The notes below the pieces were generated by a model. The model did no database searches and was not told the origin of the DNA. It saw only the letters and a list, made by a program, of their open reading frames with translations. Below are positions 10,364 to 20,950 of a DNA stretch of 64,000 nt, piece after piece. Made by a program: the position numbers and the translations under genes. The stretch's first letter is position 1; each line of letters starts with the position of its first letter. The DNA comes from Copromyces sp. CBS 386.78 (lineage: Eukaryota > Ascomycota > Sordariomycetes > Sordariales > Sordariaceae). Where the stretch lies: positions 1 through 64,000 of the forward strand of contig MU839100.1 of assembly GCA_030685235.1 (NCBI GenBank), read 5' to 3'.

Positions 10364-10616
10364 TGTCACAGGGTTAACCCTGTGTTGGGTTGCCTTGTGC
10401 CAGCGTACAGCAGCTTCTAAGACTGCTGTCGCTGGTAGATGTGCCGCGCCAGTCGTGATTGGCCAATGGTACTCCTGCCGTGGACCCACTAGGGTTCACG
10501 GCTCGAGGAGTCCCATAAAGGCTATCCTTCTGCGCGCACATCTACACTTCTTCCTTTTCTCTCCTTCGTGCAATTACGTATATCTTCATCTGCACTCCAG
10601 CCTTTCACCCGTGATA
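10364..10616 (+). repeat. 3' LTR (253 bp)
   Basis: Identical by eye to 3442-3694 over its full length, including the palindrome, TATA-like box and GTGATA end. It starts 31 bases after the pol stop and is followed at once by the CCCGC duplication. LTRs are copied from one template at integration, so identity indicates little time for divergence. At 253 bp they are also shorter than the roughly 400-bp duplication length usually needed for RIP, though the full element is not. Confidence 0.95.
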
Positions 10617-10621
10617 CCCGC
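10617..10621. repeat. target site duplication, right copy (CCCGC)
   Basis: Exact repeat of 3437-3441 at the outer edge of the 3' LTR. Confidence 0.92.
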
Positions 10622-12420
10622 CAAGAAGGTTTCCTAAAAAAGATTGCCTTTGAAGATAGGAAAGATATATCCCATAGTAGCCTTATCTTATTACTTATTT
10701 TATTGAATATGTAAGTAATAACGAGTCCGGCAGGCGAATGCCTGCCGGGCGAGGCAGGTCTATGACCTTCGCCCTCAGAAATCTATATAAATACACGGGT
10801 CCGGTATCATTATTCCTCCTTATAATATAAATTCGTTCGAATTCTTTAAAATTAATATTAAGGATACCGCGGCGCTTATCCTCTTAGTACTCCTAGAAAT
10901 TAATTTAGCGAAGAATAATATAATTAACGGTAGTTTTATTCGCTTCTAATATTAATTAGGCTTTATAGAGGGGGGTTATAAACCTTTCGATAATATTAAG
11001 ACTATATTAGAAGTAGGGGTTCTTAATAATATTAAATATTTGCCCTAGTTTAACGGGATTTTTACTTTATTAGGTTGGGCTACTTTCTTATTGCTAATTA
11101 TTATTATAATATACTTATTTAACGAACGTTATTAATATTAATTTTATACGCTAAATCGATTAGACCGACTTATATTAAAATCTTTATTGAATAATTATAT
11201 TAATTTAATTAGTTTATTATATAAATAAAATATATTAAGGATAGATTTAATTTACTTAGTTAGGATAGAAACGATTTTACTATAATAAATTATTATAAAG
11301 CTTCGTAGGCGAGCGAATTAGAATTTAAAAGCGCGAAAGAAATTTATAATTATTGCGACTTATTAATTTAATGTACGAAACGGTATAATATTTAGATCTT
11401 TTATTAAGAGTTGGAGCGAATATAAATTGTATAGTATAATAAAGGCGCCTTTAAAACGATTATTAACGAGATTTTATATTGCGCGCCGGGTAATATTATA
11501 AATATCGATAATAAAATTATTAATTTTAGCGAGGATATTAATTATTTCGTTATAAATTTTACCGATTATATTAGCGAAATTAATAGAAATATATTTAATA
11601 TTACTTATATAGCGGTTATATTAGAAGAAAGTAGTTCTATTAGGGAGGTATAAAAAGGATATATTAATAATACGCCTACTAGCGTAATTATTAGATTTAT
11701 TGAAAAAGACGTTAATATAATTAGAATTACTAATATACTTATAAAGAATTTCCGCCTTTATTTGACCGTAGATTAGAGGGAATTACTCGTTTACTATAGT
11801 AATTATATTAGGAGGGGTATAAATAGGGATAATCGTATATAGAAATACCTTTATAGGAATAAACTTAAAAAGGTTGAATAATTTACTATTAAGGAGGAAA
11901 ATTTTAGTTGCGTAATAATCAATCTTTTTCTTCTAGACTTTAGTAAATATAATTGCGTATTAACGAATATTTTTATAGTTTTAAATTTATTATTAAACGC
12001 GGTATAATTAATAATTTTCGTAGGCATCGAAATAATTCTATAACCGGGTTATATTAGCGCTTTGGCGAAAATTGTAATAATTATACGTCGTAATTTGGTT
12101 ATAGCGACCCGGTTCGTCCGTAAGGGTATATTCGTAGTACGTACCCTCGTTCTTAGCTTAACGTTGAGGGGGTATCGCTGTATATAGTAATAATCGATAG
12201 AGGTTTAACGAATAATAATAAGGGGATTACTAATTTTATAAAGCTTTCGTCGTCGGTTGTAGAAGAGTAATAGCGGTTAAGTAATCGAAGAATTTTCTAT
12301 ATGGTAGGGAAGTGTACGGATTGGGTGTACAGTCTTTGAATTAGCGGTAATTTTAGTAATTTGATAGAAAGTGAAAAAACCTCATTTTTTCCGTATTAAT
12401 CGACCTCTACCCTCCCGTCA
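10622..12420. repeat. AT-rich RIP-type relic DNA, right of the gypsy insertion
   Basis: About 1.8 kb of AT-rich, TpA-rich DNA without usable reading frames, ending fairly sharply near 12,400 where ordinary GC content resumes ahead of his-3. A less mutated patch at 10,620-10,830 contains a GC palindrome (10727-10748) and TATATAAAT near 10,792, which could be a remnant promoter or LTR end. The ancestral element cannot be identified by eye. Confidence 0.75.
10727..10748. repeat. perfect 9-bp inverted repeat (hairpin)
   Basis: CCGGCAGGC (10727-10735), loop GAAT, then GCCTGCCGG (10740-10748). A GC-rich palindrome that keeps a CpA dinucleotide inside otherwise RIP-type DNA. Confidence 0.6.
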
Positions 12421-12442
12421 CACTGCGAAGCCCAACCCCACC

Positions 12443-12496
12443 ATGGCGTCTGCCGATACATGGAGCGTGAGTCGAGAAACCTGTAATTCCTGGTAA
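12443..12496 (+). other. short upstream ORF or orphan first exon before his-3
   Basis: CCACCATGGCG at 12438-12448 is a near-perfect fungal start context. The frame runs 17 codons to TAA at 12494-12496. After eight codons it meets GTGAGT (12467-12472), a consensus 5' splice donor. It may be a regulatory uORF in the his-3 leader or the first exon of a gene whose remainder was lost to the neighbouring AT-rich DNA. Confidence 0.35.
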
Positions 12497-12579
12497 CTTT
12501 CAGGTACACAGTACGTACTGATCCCTGTATCAAACCTTGCCTGCCGATTTTTCGACGGAAAGAGGCGTGGATTGTGAAA

Positions 12580-12585
12580 GAGTCA
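12580..12585. promoter_or_regulatory. candidate cross-pathway control element (TGACTC core)
   Basis: GAGTCA (TGACTC on the other strand) lies about 220 bp before the his-3 start; a second TGAGTC is at 12468-12473. N. crassa his-3 is known to respond to cross-pathway (general amino acid) control through CPC-1, the GCN4 homologue that binds TGA(C/G)TCA. The half-matches here are suggestive only. Confidence 0.35.
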
Positions 12586-12806
12586 TATCAAATCCCCAGA
12601 TTTTCATAAGTCCCGAGTCTTTTCTGTACATAAGCGACACTCGAAGCGGGCCTCATCTTCATAGCCATATCTTGTAATACTCCATCTCCATATCTCACTT
12701 GACCTTGAATTCAACCCCACGTCAGACAGATCTCAGGCTCACGTTATCGACGAATTGGGGGAACAGCACGATACCAATTTCATACACAAACGAGGAAACA
12801 AACACC

Positions 12807-15484
12807 ATGGAGACAACACTTCCCCTCCCCTTCCTCGTCAGTGTCAGTGTCCCTCCCGGACTTAATGACATCAAGGAAGGCCTCAGCCGGGACGAGGTCT
12901 CGTGTCTTGGCTGCGTCTTCTTCGAGGTAAAGCCCCAGACTCTCGAAAAGATCCTCAGATTCCTCAAGCGCCACAATGTCGAGTTCGAGCCCTACTTCGA
13001 TGTAACAGCCCTCGAGTCTATCGATGATATCATCACTCTTCTGGACGCCGGCGCCCGCAAGGTGTTCGTCAAGACCGAGCAGTTGGCCGACCTCTCTGCA
13101 TATGGCTCCCGCGTTGCCCCCGTTGTCACTGGAAGCAGCGCTGCTCTTCTCTCCTCCGCCACCGAGAGCGGTCTTTTGCTCTCCGGCTTCGATCAGACTG
13201 CTTCCGAGGCTGCCCAGTTCGTTGAGGAGGCTAAGAACAAGAAGATCACCCCCTTCTTCATCAAGCCCGTTGCTGGCGCCGATCTCGAACAGTTCATCCA
13301 GGTTGCCGCCAAGGCCAATGCCATCCCCATCCTGCCATCCACTGGTTTGACAACAAATAAGGACGAGACCGGAAAGCTCGCCATCTCCACCATCCTCTCT
13401 AGTGTCTGGAAGTCTGACCGTGCCGATGGCCTCCTCCCCACCGTTGTCGTCGATGAGCATGACACTGCCTTGGGCTTGGTCTACAGCAGTGCCGAGAGTG
13501 TGAACGAGGCCCTCAGGACACAGACTGGTGTCTATCAGAGCCGGAAGCGCGGTCTCTGGTACAAGGGCGCTACTTCCGGAGACACTCAGGAGCTCGTTCG
13601 GATCTCGCTTGACTGCGATAACGATGCTCTCAAGTTTGTCGTGAGGCAGAAGGGCCGTTTCTGCCACCTCGACCAGTCTGGCTGCTTTGGCCAGCTCAAG
13701 GGTCTTCCCAAGCTCGAGCAGACCCTCATTTCGAGGAAACAGTCCGCCCCTGAGGGCTCTTACACTGCCCGTCTCTTCTCCGATGAGAAGCTTGTCCGGG
13801 CCAAGATCATGGAGGAGGCCGAGGAGCTCTGCACCGCTCAGACTCCCCAGGAGATTGCCTTCGAGGCTGCCGATCTCTTCTACTTTGCTCTTACCAGGGC
13901 AGTCGCCGCTGGCGTTACTCTTGCCGATATCGAGAAGAGCCTTGATGCCAAGAGCTGGAAGGTCAAGCGCAGGACTGGAGATGCTAAGGGCAAGTGGGCC
14001 GAAAAGGAGGGCATCAAGCCTAACGCGTCCGCTCCTGCTGCTACATCGGCCCCCGTCACTAAGGAGGCCGCTCAGGAGACCACCCCCGAAAAGATCACCA
14101 TGAGACGTTTCGACGCCTCCAAGGTTTCTGTCGAGGACCTCGATGCTGCCCTCAAACGCCCTGCGCAGAAATCGTCCGATGCCATCTACAAGATCATTGT
14201 CCCCATCATCGAGGACGTCCGCAAGAACGGTGATAAGGCTGTTCTGTCCTACACTCACAAGTTCGAGAAGGCCACTTCTCTTACTAGCCCCGTCCTGAAG
14301 GCCCCCTTCCCCAAGGAGCTCATGCAGCTCCCCGAGGAGACCATCGCTGCTATCGACGTGTCCTTCGAGAACATCCGCAAGTTCCACGCCGCTCAGAAGG
14401 AGGAGAAGCCCCTGCAGGTCGAGACCATGCCCGGTGTTGTCTGCAGCCGCTTCTCTCGTCCTATCGAGGCCGTCGGCTGCTACATCCCTGGTGGTACCGC
14501 CGTCCTCCCCAGCACTGCCCTCATGCTGGGTGTTCCCGCCATGGTCGCCGGCTGCAAGAAGATTGTGTTTGCCTCTCCTCCCCGCGCTGACGGAACCATC
14601 ACCCCCGAGATTGTCTACGTCGCTCACAAGGTTGGCGCCGAGTCCATCGTGCTTGCCGGCGGTGCTCAGGCCGTGGCTGCTATGGCCTACGGCACCGAGA
14701 GCATCACCAAGGTCGACAAGATTCTCGGCCCCGGTAACCAGTTCGTCACTGCCGCCAAGATGTTCGTCAGCAACGACACCAACGCCGCCGTCGGTATCGA
14801 CATGCCTGCCGGCCCCTCCGAGGTGCTCGTCATCGCCGACAAGGAGGCCAACCCCGCTTTCGTTGCCTCGGATCTCCTGTCCCAGGCCGAGCACGGTGTT
14901 GACAGCCAGGTCATCCTGATTGCCATCGATCTCGACGAGGAGCACCTCCAGGCTATCGAGGACGAGCTCCACCGTCAGGCCATGGAGCTTCCTCGCGTCC
15001 AGATTGTCCGTGGCTCTATTGCCCACTCCATCACGGTGCAGGTCAAGACTGTCGAGGAGGCCATGGAGCTCAGCAACAAGTACGCTCCTGAGCACTTGAT
15101 CCTCCAGATCAAGGATGCCGAGAAGGTGGTCGACCTTGTCATGAACGCCGGCAGTGTGTTCATTGGCGCCTGGACTCCTGAGTCCGTTGGCGATTACTCT
15201 GCTGGTGTTAACCATTCGCTGCGTAAGTCACAACCCGAAATAATTACCCGCGTCCAATTGGGCTTTGCTAACACCAAAACGATGCAGCTACCTACGGCTT
15301 CGCCAAGCAGTACTCCGGTGTCAACCTCGCCTCGTTCGTCAAGCACATCACCAGCTCCAACTTGACCGCCGAGGGTCTCAAGAACGTTGGCCAGGCTGTT
15401 ATGCAGTTGGCCAAGGTTGAGGAGCTCGAGGCTCACAGGAGGGCGGTCAGCATCCGTCTTGAGCACATGAGCAAGAGCAACTAA
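12807..15484 (+). CDS. his-3: histidine biosynthesis trifunctional protein HIS-3
   Basis: Exons 12807-15222 and 15288-15484 encode 870 residues, the length of N. crassa HIS-3. The ATG at 12807 (ACACCATGG) is chosen because the protein then starts METTLPLPFLVSV as in Neurospora; the frame extends 36 codons upstream but lacks similarity. The 65-nt intron (GTAAGT...GCTAAC...ATGCAG) restores NHSLPTYGFAKQY. Three activities of cytosolic histidine synthesis are fused: phosphoribosyl-AMP cyclohydrolase (about 249-320, TSGDTQ and DCDNDA near 269), phosphoribosyl-ATP pyrophosphohydrolase (about 325-400, EEAEEL), and histidinol dehydrogenase (about 430-870, GPGNQFV at 641 and AGPSEVL near 668). Codon use is strongly C-ending, as in highly expressed Neurospora genes. 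A long open frame antisense to it is a shadow of that bias. Confidence 0.98.
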
Positions 15485-15840
15485 ACGAAATAAGTTTTTT
15501 TTGATTTATAAAAAAAAAAAAATTGAAGAAAAGTAAAGGGTTGATATGTATATATCTGGGTCATTTTGGGCACATAAGAGAGCAATGATAACGAGTTTTT
15601 GGACGTTATCTTATGATAAATTATTGCTGTGTAGGCCGATGATCAGTACATGAAGCTAGGTAAACGTCAACTCTGAAAAGCTCATCCTTCTTTGATCAGA
15701 TGGGGTTGAGGTGTTCATCCCTTATTCGTATTCCGAACACATGGGGACAGTACAGACGGTCGAAACAGGCAGGTTCATTGCAATTGCAGTGAAGATGCGG
15801 TGCATGAAGCGCGTCATAGATCACCTGCATAGGTACAGTA

Positions 15841-16160
15841 CAGGAATTTCCCCTGATAATGCATGTACTTCGGCACGCCATTTTGTATGCATTTAGAGGG
15901 CTCATGCACTTACATCCCCATGACAAGACTTCTTAGCCCACCTAGCATAGAAATTCTAGGTAGCTTTTAGGGGGCTAGCATACCTGTCAGGCCCTAAAAC
16001 TAGGTGCCAATAAATGCATATACACCAATTTGGCAGACAAATTGACATGCAAATAGCGGTCATGCAAATGCCCATACAAAATAATTGCGGTCGGCCAGCT
16101 GTAAGCATTTAGAGAGCTTTATGCATTTTCAGTTGCATGCACTTTCCAGGGAAATTCCTG
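15841..16160. mobile_element. MITE-like TIR element in the cog interval
   Basis: 320-bp non-coding unit starting CAGGAATTTCCCCTG and ending CAGGGAAATTCCTG, terminal inverted repeats of about 25 bp with few mismatches. Both ends abut TA (15839-15840 and 16161-16162), the target duplication of Tc1/mariner-type transposons. The interior has many ATGCA and GCATTTA sub-terminal repeats and no open frame. A short TIR transposon called Guest was described near cog in N. crassa; whether this is that family needs sequence comparison. Confidence 0.6.
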
Positions 16161-16645
16161 TAGTAGGTTTGCATAAGGACCTCCCACCGGTCCCAAACAA
16201 ATGAACTTCCCCGTTATTTTTGAGGGGGAAAAAAAAGAAAGAAAACGCAAAGGGGTCCTCGTGTTTTGAGACTTGGGCCCCTAACCGGGCGGGCTCCCGG
16301 GATACAGGTTCATCGACATCAACCGGGACACCGGGTTCATATTTTTTTGTCCTCTGCGTACATTGTGATACTGTACCCACACACACACACAGCCTCATCA
16401 CCCACGCAGACACTTTCACTGGAACCGATGGATGTTTTTTTGGTCTCCTTACATCCGGTCCACCCGAGCGAGCGGGAAGGAAAGAATGAGAAAGTGTTTT
16501 CACAGCCACGTTGACCGAACGTTATAGAAAATGGGGATATTAGAACTAGTCTGTCATTAGAAGATGTTTCGTGATAGTTTCTGGGCGTATCTTGGCTGTG
16601 ACGTTATTAATGATGATACCTCAGTAATTAGAAGGGGGTTCTGCA

Positions 16646-16675
16646 TGTCTTGTCTTGTCTTGTCTTGTCATGTCG
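16646..16675. repeat. TGTCT pentanucleotide repeat
   Basis: Four exact copies of TGTCT followed by TGTCA and TGTCG. It is a small microsatellite in the his-3 / lpl interval, probably length-variable between strains. Confidence 0.8.
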
Positions 16676-17495
16676 AGAGATCCCCCCCCTCTCTTTCGGA
16701 GAATTCGATATTCACATGTCCGAGCATCCCAATCCCTTCCCTTCCGCGTATCATTCATTCATCCATCCACAAGGTATGTAATTGGTTGCGCTGGGTGCTG
16801 TTAATGGTAGGTAGGCTTTACCCTACGCCGTTTTCTTATTGCCAAGCCCACCCAGGTCTGTGGATTTCTTATGGACCCTTGACTTCCCCGACATGCCATT
16901 CAGTGTCTTTCTGCGGTCACATCCCGAGAAGGAATCCGAAGAAGCAAACCAAATCGAAGTTATTCCCGTTCTCCCCACTGTTTGACCTTCCACAGCCTAC
17001 CGTTATCGTACCACCATCCACCCCAACCAGGCGCGCTGCTGTCAGAATAGATTGGTGACATGATGCGGTCTCAGACAAAACACCCGACGGGAGTCGTTGG
17101 TAACCAACAACCAACAGCCAAGGCCCAGGAATCCCCCTCCGTTATATCATATTTTATTACCCTTTGTGGTGTTTCGTTCGGTGTCTCGAGGTTTGAAACA
17201 ACGTTCGGTCCCCTTGGACTCTTGGCTCCCTCGGCATGGCGGCTGGGCGGCTGGGTCGGCAATGATAACGGGACTTGCCGTTCGAACTTGTTCCACTTGT
17301 GTGCCTTGCCATCCATATATAATCAAGGGTTCGGCCGGATCAGGCTATGTTTCGATGCCCGTTTCTAATGTCCGGTTTGGGACAGTAAGTACTCGGGTCT
17401 GGCGGGTTAGACGTTTAGGTAAGTTGGTTGGTGAGGTGAAATCTAGGCTGGAGGCCGCCGTGACACGCCCAGGACGATCTTTTCCTGGGAGAAGG

Positions 17496-17909
17496 TCATG
17501 GGGCCCCTGGGACGGACGACATTGCATTGCCATCTCGATGTTGAACAAGTTCAACATCAATGGCCTTTGCGTCGAGGAACTTGTTTTTGGTGTTGAATGC
17601 GAGACGCTGCGGCTGCTTGGCTGTGCCCTGTCGATCGAGAAAAATAATGCGCGGACATTTTGATAGCGGGATACCGAAGACGCCGACGGATTCTAGCAAC
17701 ATCCCGACTTGCTTGTACACGTATAGCACCACAGTGTTGCTGCTTGTGAAAATGAGCCCACCGACCAAGGTGCTGTGGGGGCTGATGGATATCCGGATTT
17801 CCTTGCCCTGAATGGATTCGATATTGTTCGATCCACAGTACCATTCAGTAAAAAGGCGGCAGTGTTTTGATCCTTCAATGTACGTCCCCGTCATCGTCTT
17901 CTTGTCCAT
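17496..17909 (-). CDS. possible hypothetical protein or terminal exon
   Basis: 137 residues from an ATG at 17909; the frame is open further to about 17,999. I do not recognise it. The codons look coding (many C-ending, few rare ones) and the product has a plausible fold pattern of beta-like stretches such as EIRISISPHSTLVGGLIF. A second frame at 17914-18303 on the same strand is similarly protein-like and overlaps its 5' end, so the two could be exons of one gene, but I could not find a convincing intron to join them. It would be transcribed divergently from lpl. It could equally be a chance frame. Confidence 0.3.
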   Translation of the reverse strand: MDKKTMTGTYIEGSKHCRLFTEWYCGSNNIESIQGKEIRISISPHSTLVGGLIFTSSNTVVLYVYKQVGMLLESVGVFGIPLSKCPRIIFLDRQGTAKQPQRLAFNTKNKFLDAKAIDVELVQHRDGNAMSSVPGAP

Positions 17910-18847
17910 GACCTCAGAGGCTGGGCTGGTTATGTACGACTTCCCTTCCCTTCCTGTCGACGGCAGCACCAAGCACCAACCGCCCCCAGCTTTGTGATTT
18001 CATCAATGTCAGCGCCGGTTCAATACACCGTTTTGCGTCCCAAATCTGGGTATAAGACGAGACCAACGGGATGATGATGGACTGAACGAGTCTGACTGCT
18101 AGGAACCGGCACGGGCGCTGGGACCGTAGGGCCTCGGTGGCTCTGTTGGCGTGGGTGACAGAATGGTGGAGTATCGGTAGAGGCGCTTGGAAGTTTGTTG
18201 TCAGCGGAAACCCTGGAATATCTATCTTCTTCCCTTCGATTTCTCTGCCCATGTGCTGAGGTGATGCCAGGGATCTGGCGCCAATCGTCGCTGATCCGAA
18301 CAACCCATTCTGCCATTCCCGCAGCTTCCCGGTGTCGTACGCAGTTGCTCACAGGACAGGGCGGGTGTAACTGTGCGCAGAACTCCACCGGGCGTCCGCG
18401 CAATCCCCATTAGCACCGCCGCGGCACCGAGCAGCCAATCCGCATCCCAATTCTTGCCCTTTCCATCCTTCACTCGATCGGGTCACTCCTCGATCTTTAC
18501 TGTTTTTTTTTTTTTGCGCGACCGACTTTTTATATTCTTGCTTTCCCCTGGTCGTCTGTCGTTCTTTCTTCGACTTCCTTTCGTTCATTTTCCCCTTTCT
18601 TTGGTTCGTTCGAGTACCAAACAATTCCGGCTCTTCCATACTTCTTGGGTTCATTTTTTGGGCCCCTTGAACACTATTCTAGCCACCACCTCCTCTTCGT
18701 TTTTGTTATTGAATTTCATTAAAATACCCCTTCTTGTTGAAGAGAGAGTGCTAGCCAACAGCAAACGAACGGGCCAGCTTTTTACAGTTTACTAAAAGAT
18801 ATACGTTACTCCAAAATCCCGAGACAGACGCCTGGCAACCATTAATC

Positions 18848-20950
18848 ATGCATCTCCCATCGTCGCTGCTCATCGCAGCTCCCTTGCTCGCCACTGTATC
18901 GGCCGAACCCATCAGGATAGCTCGGCACGATGTCTCCCTAGTATCAACATCACAGGAAGTTGCCATCCGAGCACTCCCGAATTCGCCCAGCGGTGGATAC
19001 GCCCCGGCTGTTGTAGACTGCCCCAAGACCAAGCCGACGGTCCGGAAGGCCCTGGATCTCTCGGAGGAGGAGAAGGACTGGCTGTCGACGCGGAGGAAGA
19101 ATACCATTACGCCCATGAGGGACCTGCTGAAGAGGGCCAACATCGCCGGATTCGATGTCGAGAGTTTTATGAACGAGGCCGCCAAGAACATCTCGCAACT
19201 GCCCAATGTCGCCATCGCTTTCTCGGGTGGTGGCTACCGTGCCCTCATGAACGGCGCCGGTTTCGTTGCTGCGGCGGATAACCGGATCAAGGATACCATG
19301 GCCGCGGGTGGCATTGGAGGCTTGTTGCAGTCCACCACGTATTTGTACGTAATGTCACTTATCTTTTTTTCGGTTCTTGTCTGGTCTTCGAGTGTCTGCT
19401 GCGCGTGCCCGCTGCTTCTTCCTTTCATTAAGAAATCAAGGATGTGATAGTGGATTGCTAACACTACATGTAGGTCTGGACTTTCCGGCGGTGGCTGGCT
19501 CGTTGGCAGTTTGTTCTCCAACAACTTCAGCAGCGTCGAGACCCTGCTGAGCGAGAACAAAGTTTGGGACTTTGAGAATTCCATCTTCAAGGGACCTAAG
19601 GAGGCTGGCATTAGTACCGTCAACCGCATCCAGTACTGGACCGAAGTGGCCCAAGAAGTTGCGCAGAAGATGGAAGCCGGCTTCGAGACCAGTATAACAG
19701 ACTATTGGGGCCGAGCATTGAGTTACCAACTGATCGGGGACGACATGGGCGGGCCGGCATACACCTTCTCCAGCATTGCTCAAACCGACAACTTCAAGAA
19801 GGCCGACACCCCGTTCCCTATCTTGGTAGCCGACGGCCGCGCACCCGGTGAAACCATCATCTCGCTCAACGCTACTAACTTCGAGTTCAACCCCTTCGAG
19901 ATGGGCAGCTGGGACCCAACCATCTTCGGCTTTGCGCCGACCAAGTTCCTCGGCGCCAACTTCAGCAACGGCGTGATCCCCTCGGGCGGCAATTGCGTTC
20001 AGGGTCTCGACCAACTCGGCTTCGTCATGGGCACGAGCAGCACGCTCTTCAACCAGTTCCTTTTGGCCAACATCACCAATTACGAAGGCGTGCCGGACTT
20101 GCTCATCAAGGCCGTGACCGCCATCCTCGAGAACATCGGCGAGGACAAGAACGACGTCTCTCAAATCATCCCCAACCCGTTCCTAGACTGGAACAACAAG
20201 ACCAACCCCAACCACGGCGCGTTTGAGCTCGACCTAGTCGACGGCGGCGAGGACCTGCAAAACATCCCTCTCAACCCGCTCATCCAACCGGTCCGCGCCG
20301 TGGACGTCATCTTCGCCGTCGACTCTTCGGCGGACGTAACGAACTGGCCCAACGGCACCGCCCTGCGCGCCACCTACGAGCGCACCTTCGGCTCCATCTC
20401 CAACGGTACTTTGTTCCCTCCGATCCCCGACGACTGGACCTTCGTCAACCTAGGCCTCAACAACCGCCCCTCTTTCTTCGGCTGCGACGTCAAGAACTTC
20501 ACCTTCGACGCCAACCTGAAGAACCAGGCGGTACCGCCCCTGATCGTCTACGTCCCTAACGCGCCCTATACCACAATGAGCAACGTGTCCACCTTCGATC
20601 CGTCGTACACCATGTCCGAGCGCAACGACATCATCAGCAACGGGTGGAACTCGGCCACGCAGGGCAACGGTACGCTGGATAAGGAGTGGCCTACTTGCGT
20701 CGCGTGCGCGATTATTAGCAGGAGCTTGGATCGGTTGGGACGGCAGACGCCGGCGGCGTGCAAGACTTGCTTTGAGAGGTATTGCTGGAATGGCACGGTG
20801 GATTCGAGGGATACGGGGGTTTACATGCCTCAGTGGAAGATTGCGGGTGCACATGCGAAGGATTCGGGGGCTGCTGCTTTTGGCGGCAAGATGGTGAATC
20901 TTTGGTCGTCGGTTGTTGTGGGAGTTGTGGCGGCTGTTTTGCTGTTGTAA
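18848..20950 (+). CDS. lpl: GPI-anchored-type lysophospholipase (phospholipase B)
   Basis: Exons 18848-19344 and 19474-20950 give 657 residues. The 129-nt intron (GTACGT, branch GCTAAC, TAG) splits a Leu codon and restores [13 protein letters not shown]. It hydrolyses acyl ester bonds of phospholipids and lysophospholipids at the cell surface or outside. A signal peptide (about 1-19, ending SAEP), the SGGGYRA motif near 126-132 with the catalytic-site Arg, the nucleophile Ser170 in GLSGGG, and the DGGED motif with the catalytic Asp near 422 are all present, as are many Cys and N-glycosylation sites. The last ~25 residues are hydrophobic after a small-residue stretch, as for GPI attachment. 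The order his-3, cog, lpl matches N. crassa. Confidence 0.93.

Larger units (their letters stand above)
3442..10616 (+). mobile_element. complete Ty3/gypsy chromovirus LTR retrotransposon
   Basis: A 7175-bp element with two identical 253-bp LTRs, flanking CCCGC duplications, a self-complementary primer-binding site after the 5' LTR, gag (4025-5608), a pol frame (about 5602-10332) and a short purine tract before the 3' LTR. Domain order is protease, reverse transcriptase, RNase H, integrase, chromodomain, which defines Ty3/gypsy chromoviruses, a group common in fungi (MAGGY, sushi, Tf1-like). It is GC-rich with no premature stops, unlike the AT-rich DNA on both sides, so it arrived after that DNA was mutated. 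Identical LTRs point to recent insertion. It looks autonomous. Confidence 0.95.
15485..18847. other. his-3 / lpl intergenic region, position of the cog recombination hotspot
   Basis: 3.4 kb between his-3 and the lysophospholipase gene. In N. crassa the meiotic recombination initiator cog lies in this interval, about 3 kb distal to his-3. No sequence motif for cog is known to me, so the call is by synteny. Contents: an A-rich 3' flank (15,500-15,530), a TIR element (15841-16160), a TGTCT microsatellite (16646-16675), an (AC)n run near 16,380, a possible minus-strand coding segment (17496-17909), and the lpl promoter with pyrimidine tracts near 18,500-18,620. Confidence 0.55.

Noticed and set aside
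10780..10830. Possible Copia LTR end with GGTATCA resembling an initiator-Met PBS
   Set aside because: Only seven bases agree and no partner LTR is visible; TATATAAAT alone is not enough in AT-rich DNA.
12780..15215. 811-codon minus-strand open frame
   Set aside because: It is antisense to his-3. It results from the strong C-ending codon bias of his-3 and its product is low-complexity Asp/Gly/Leu.
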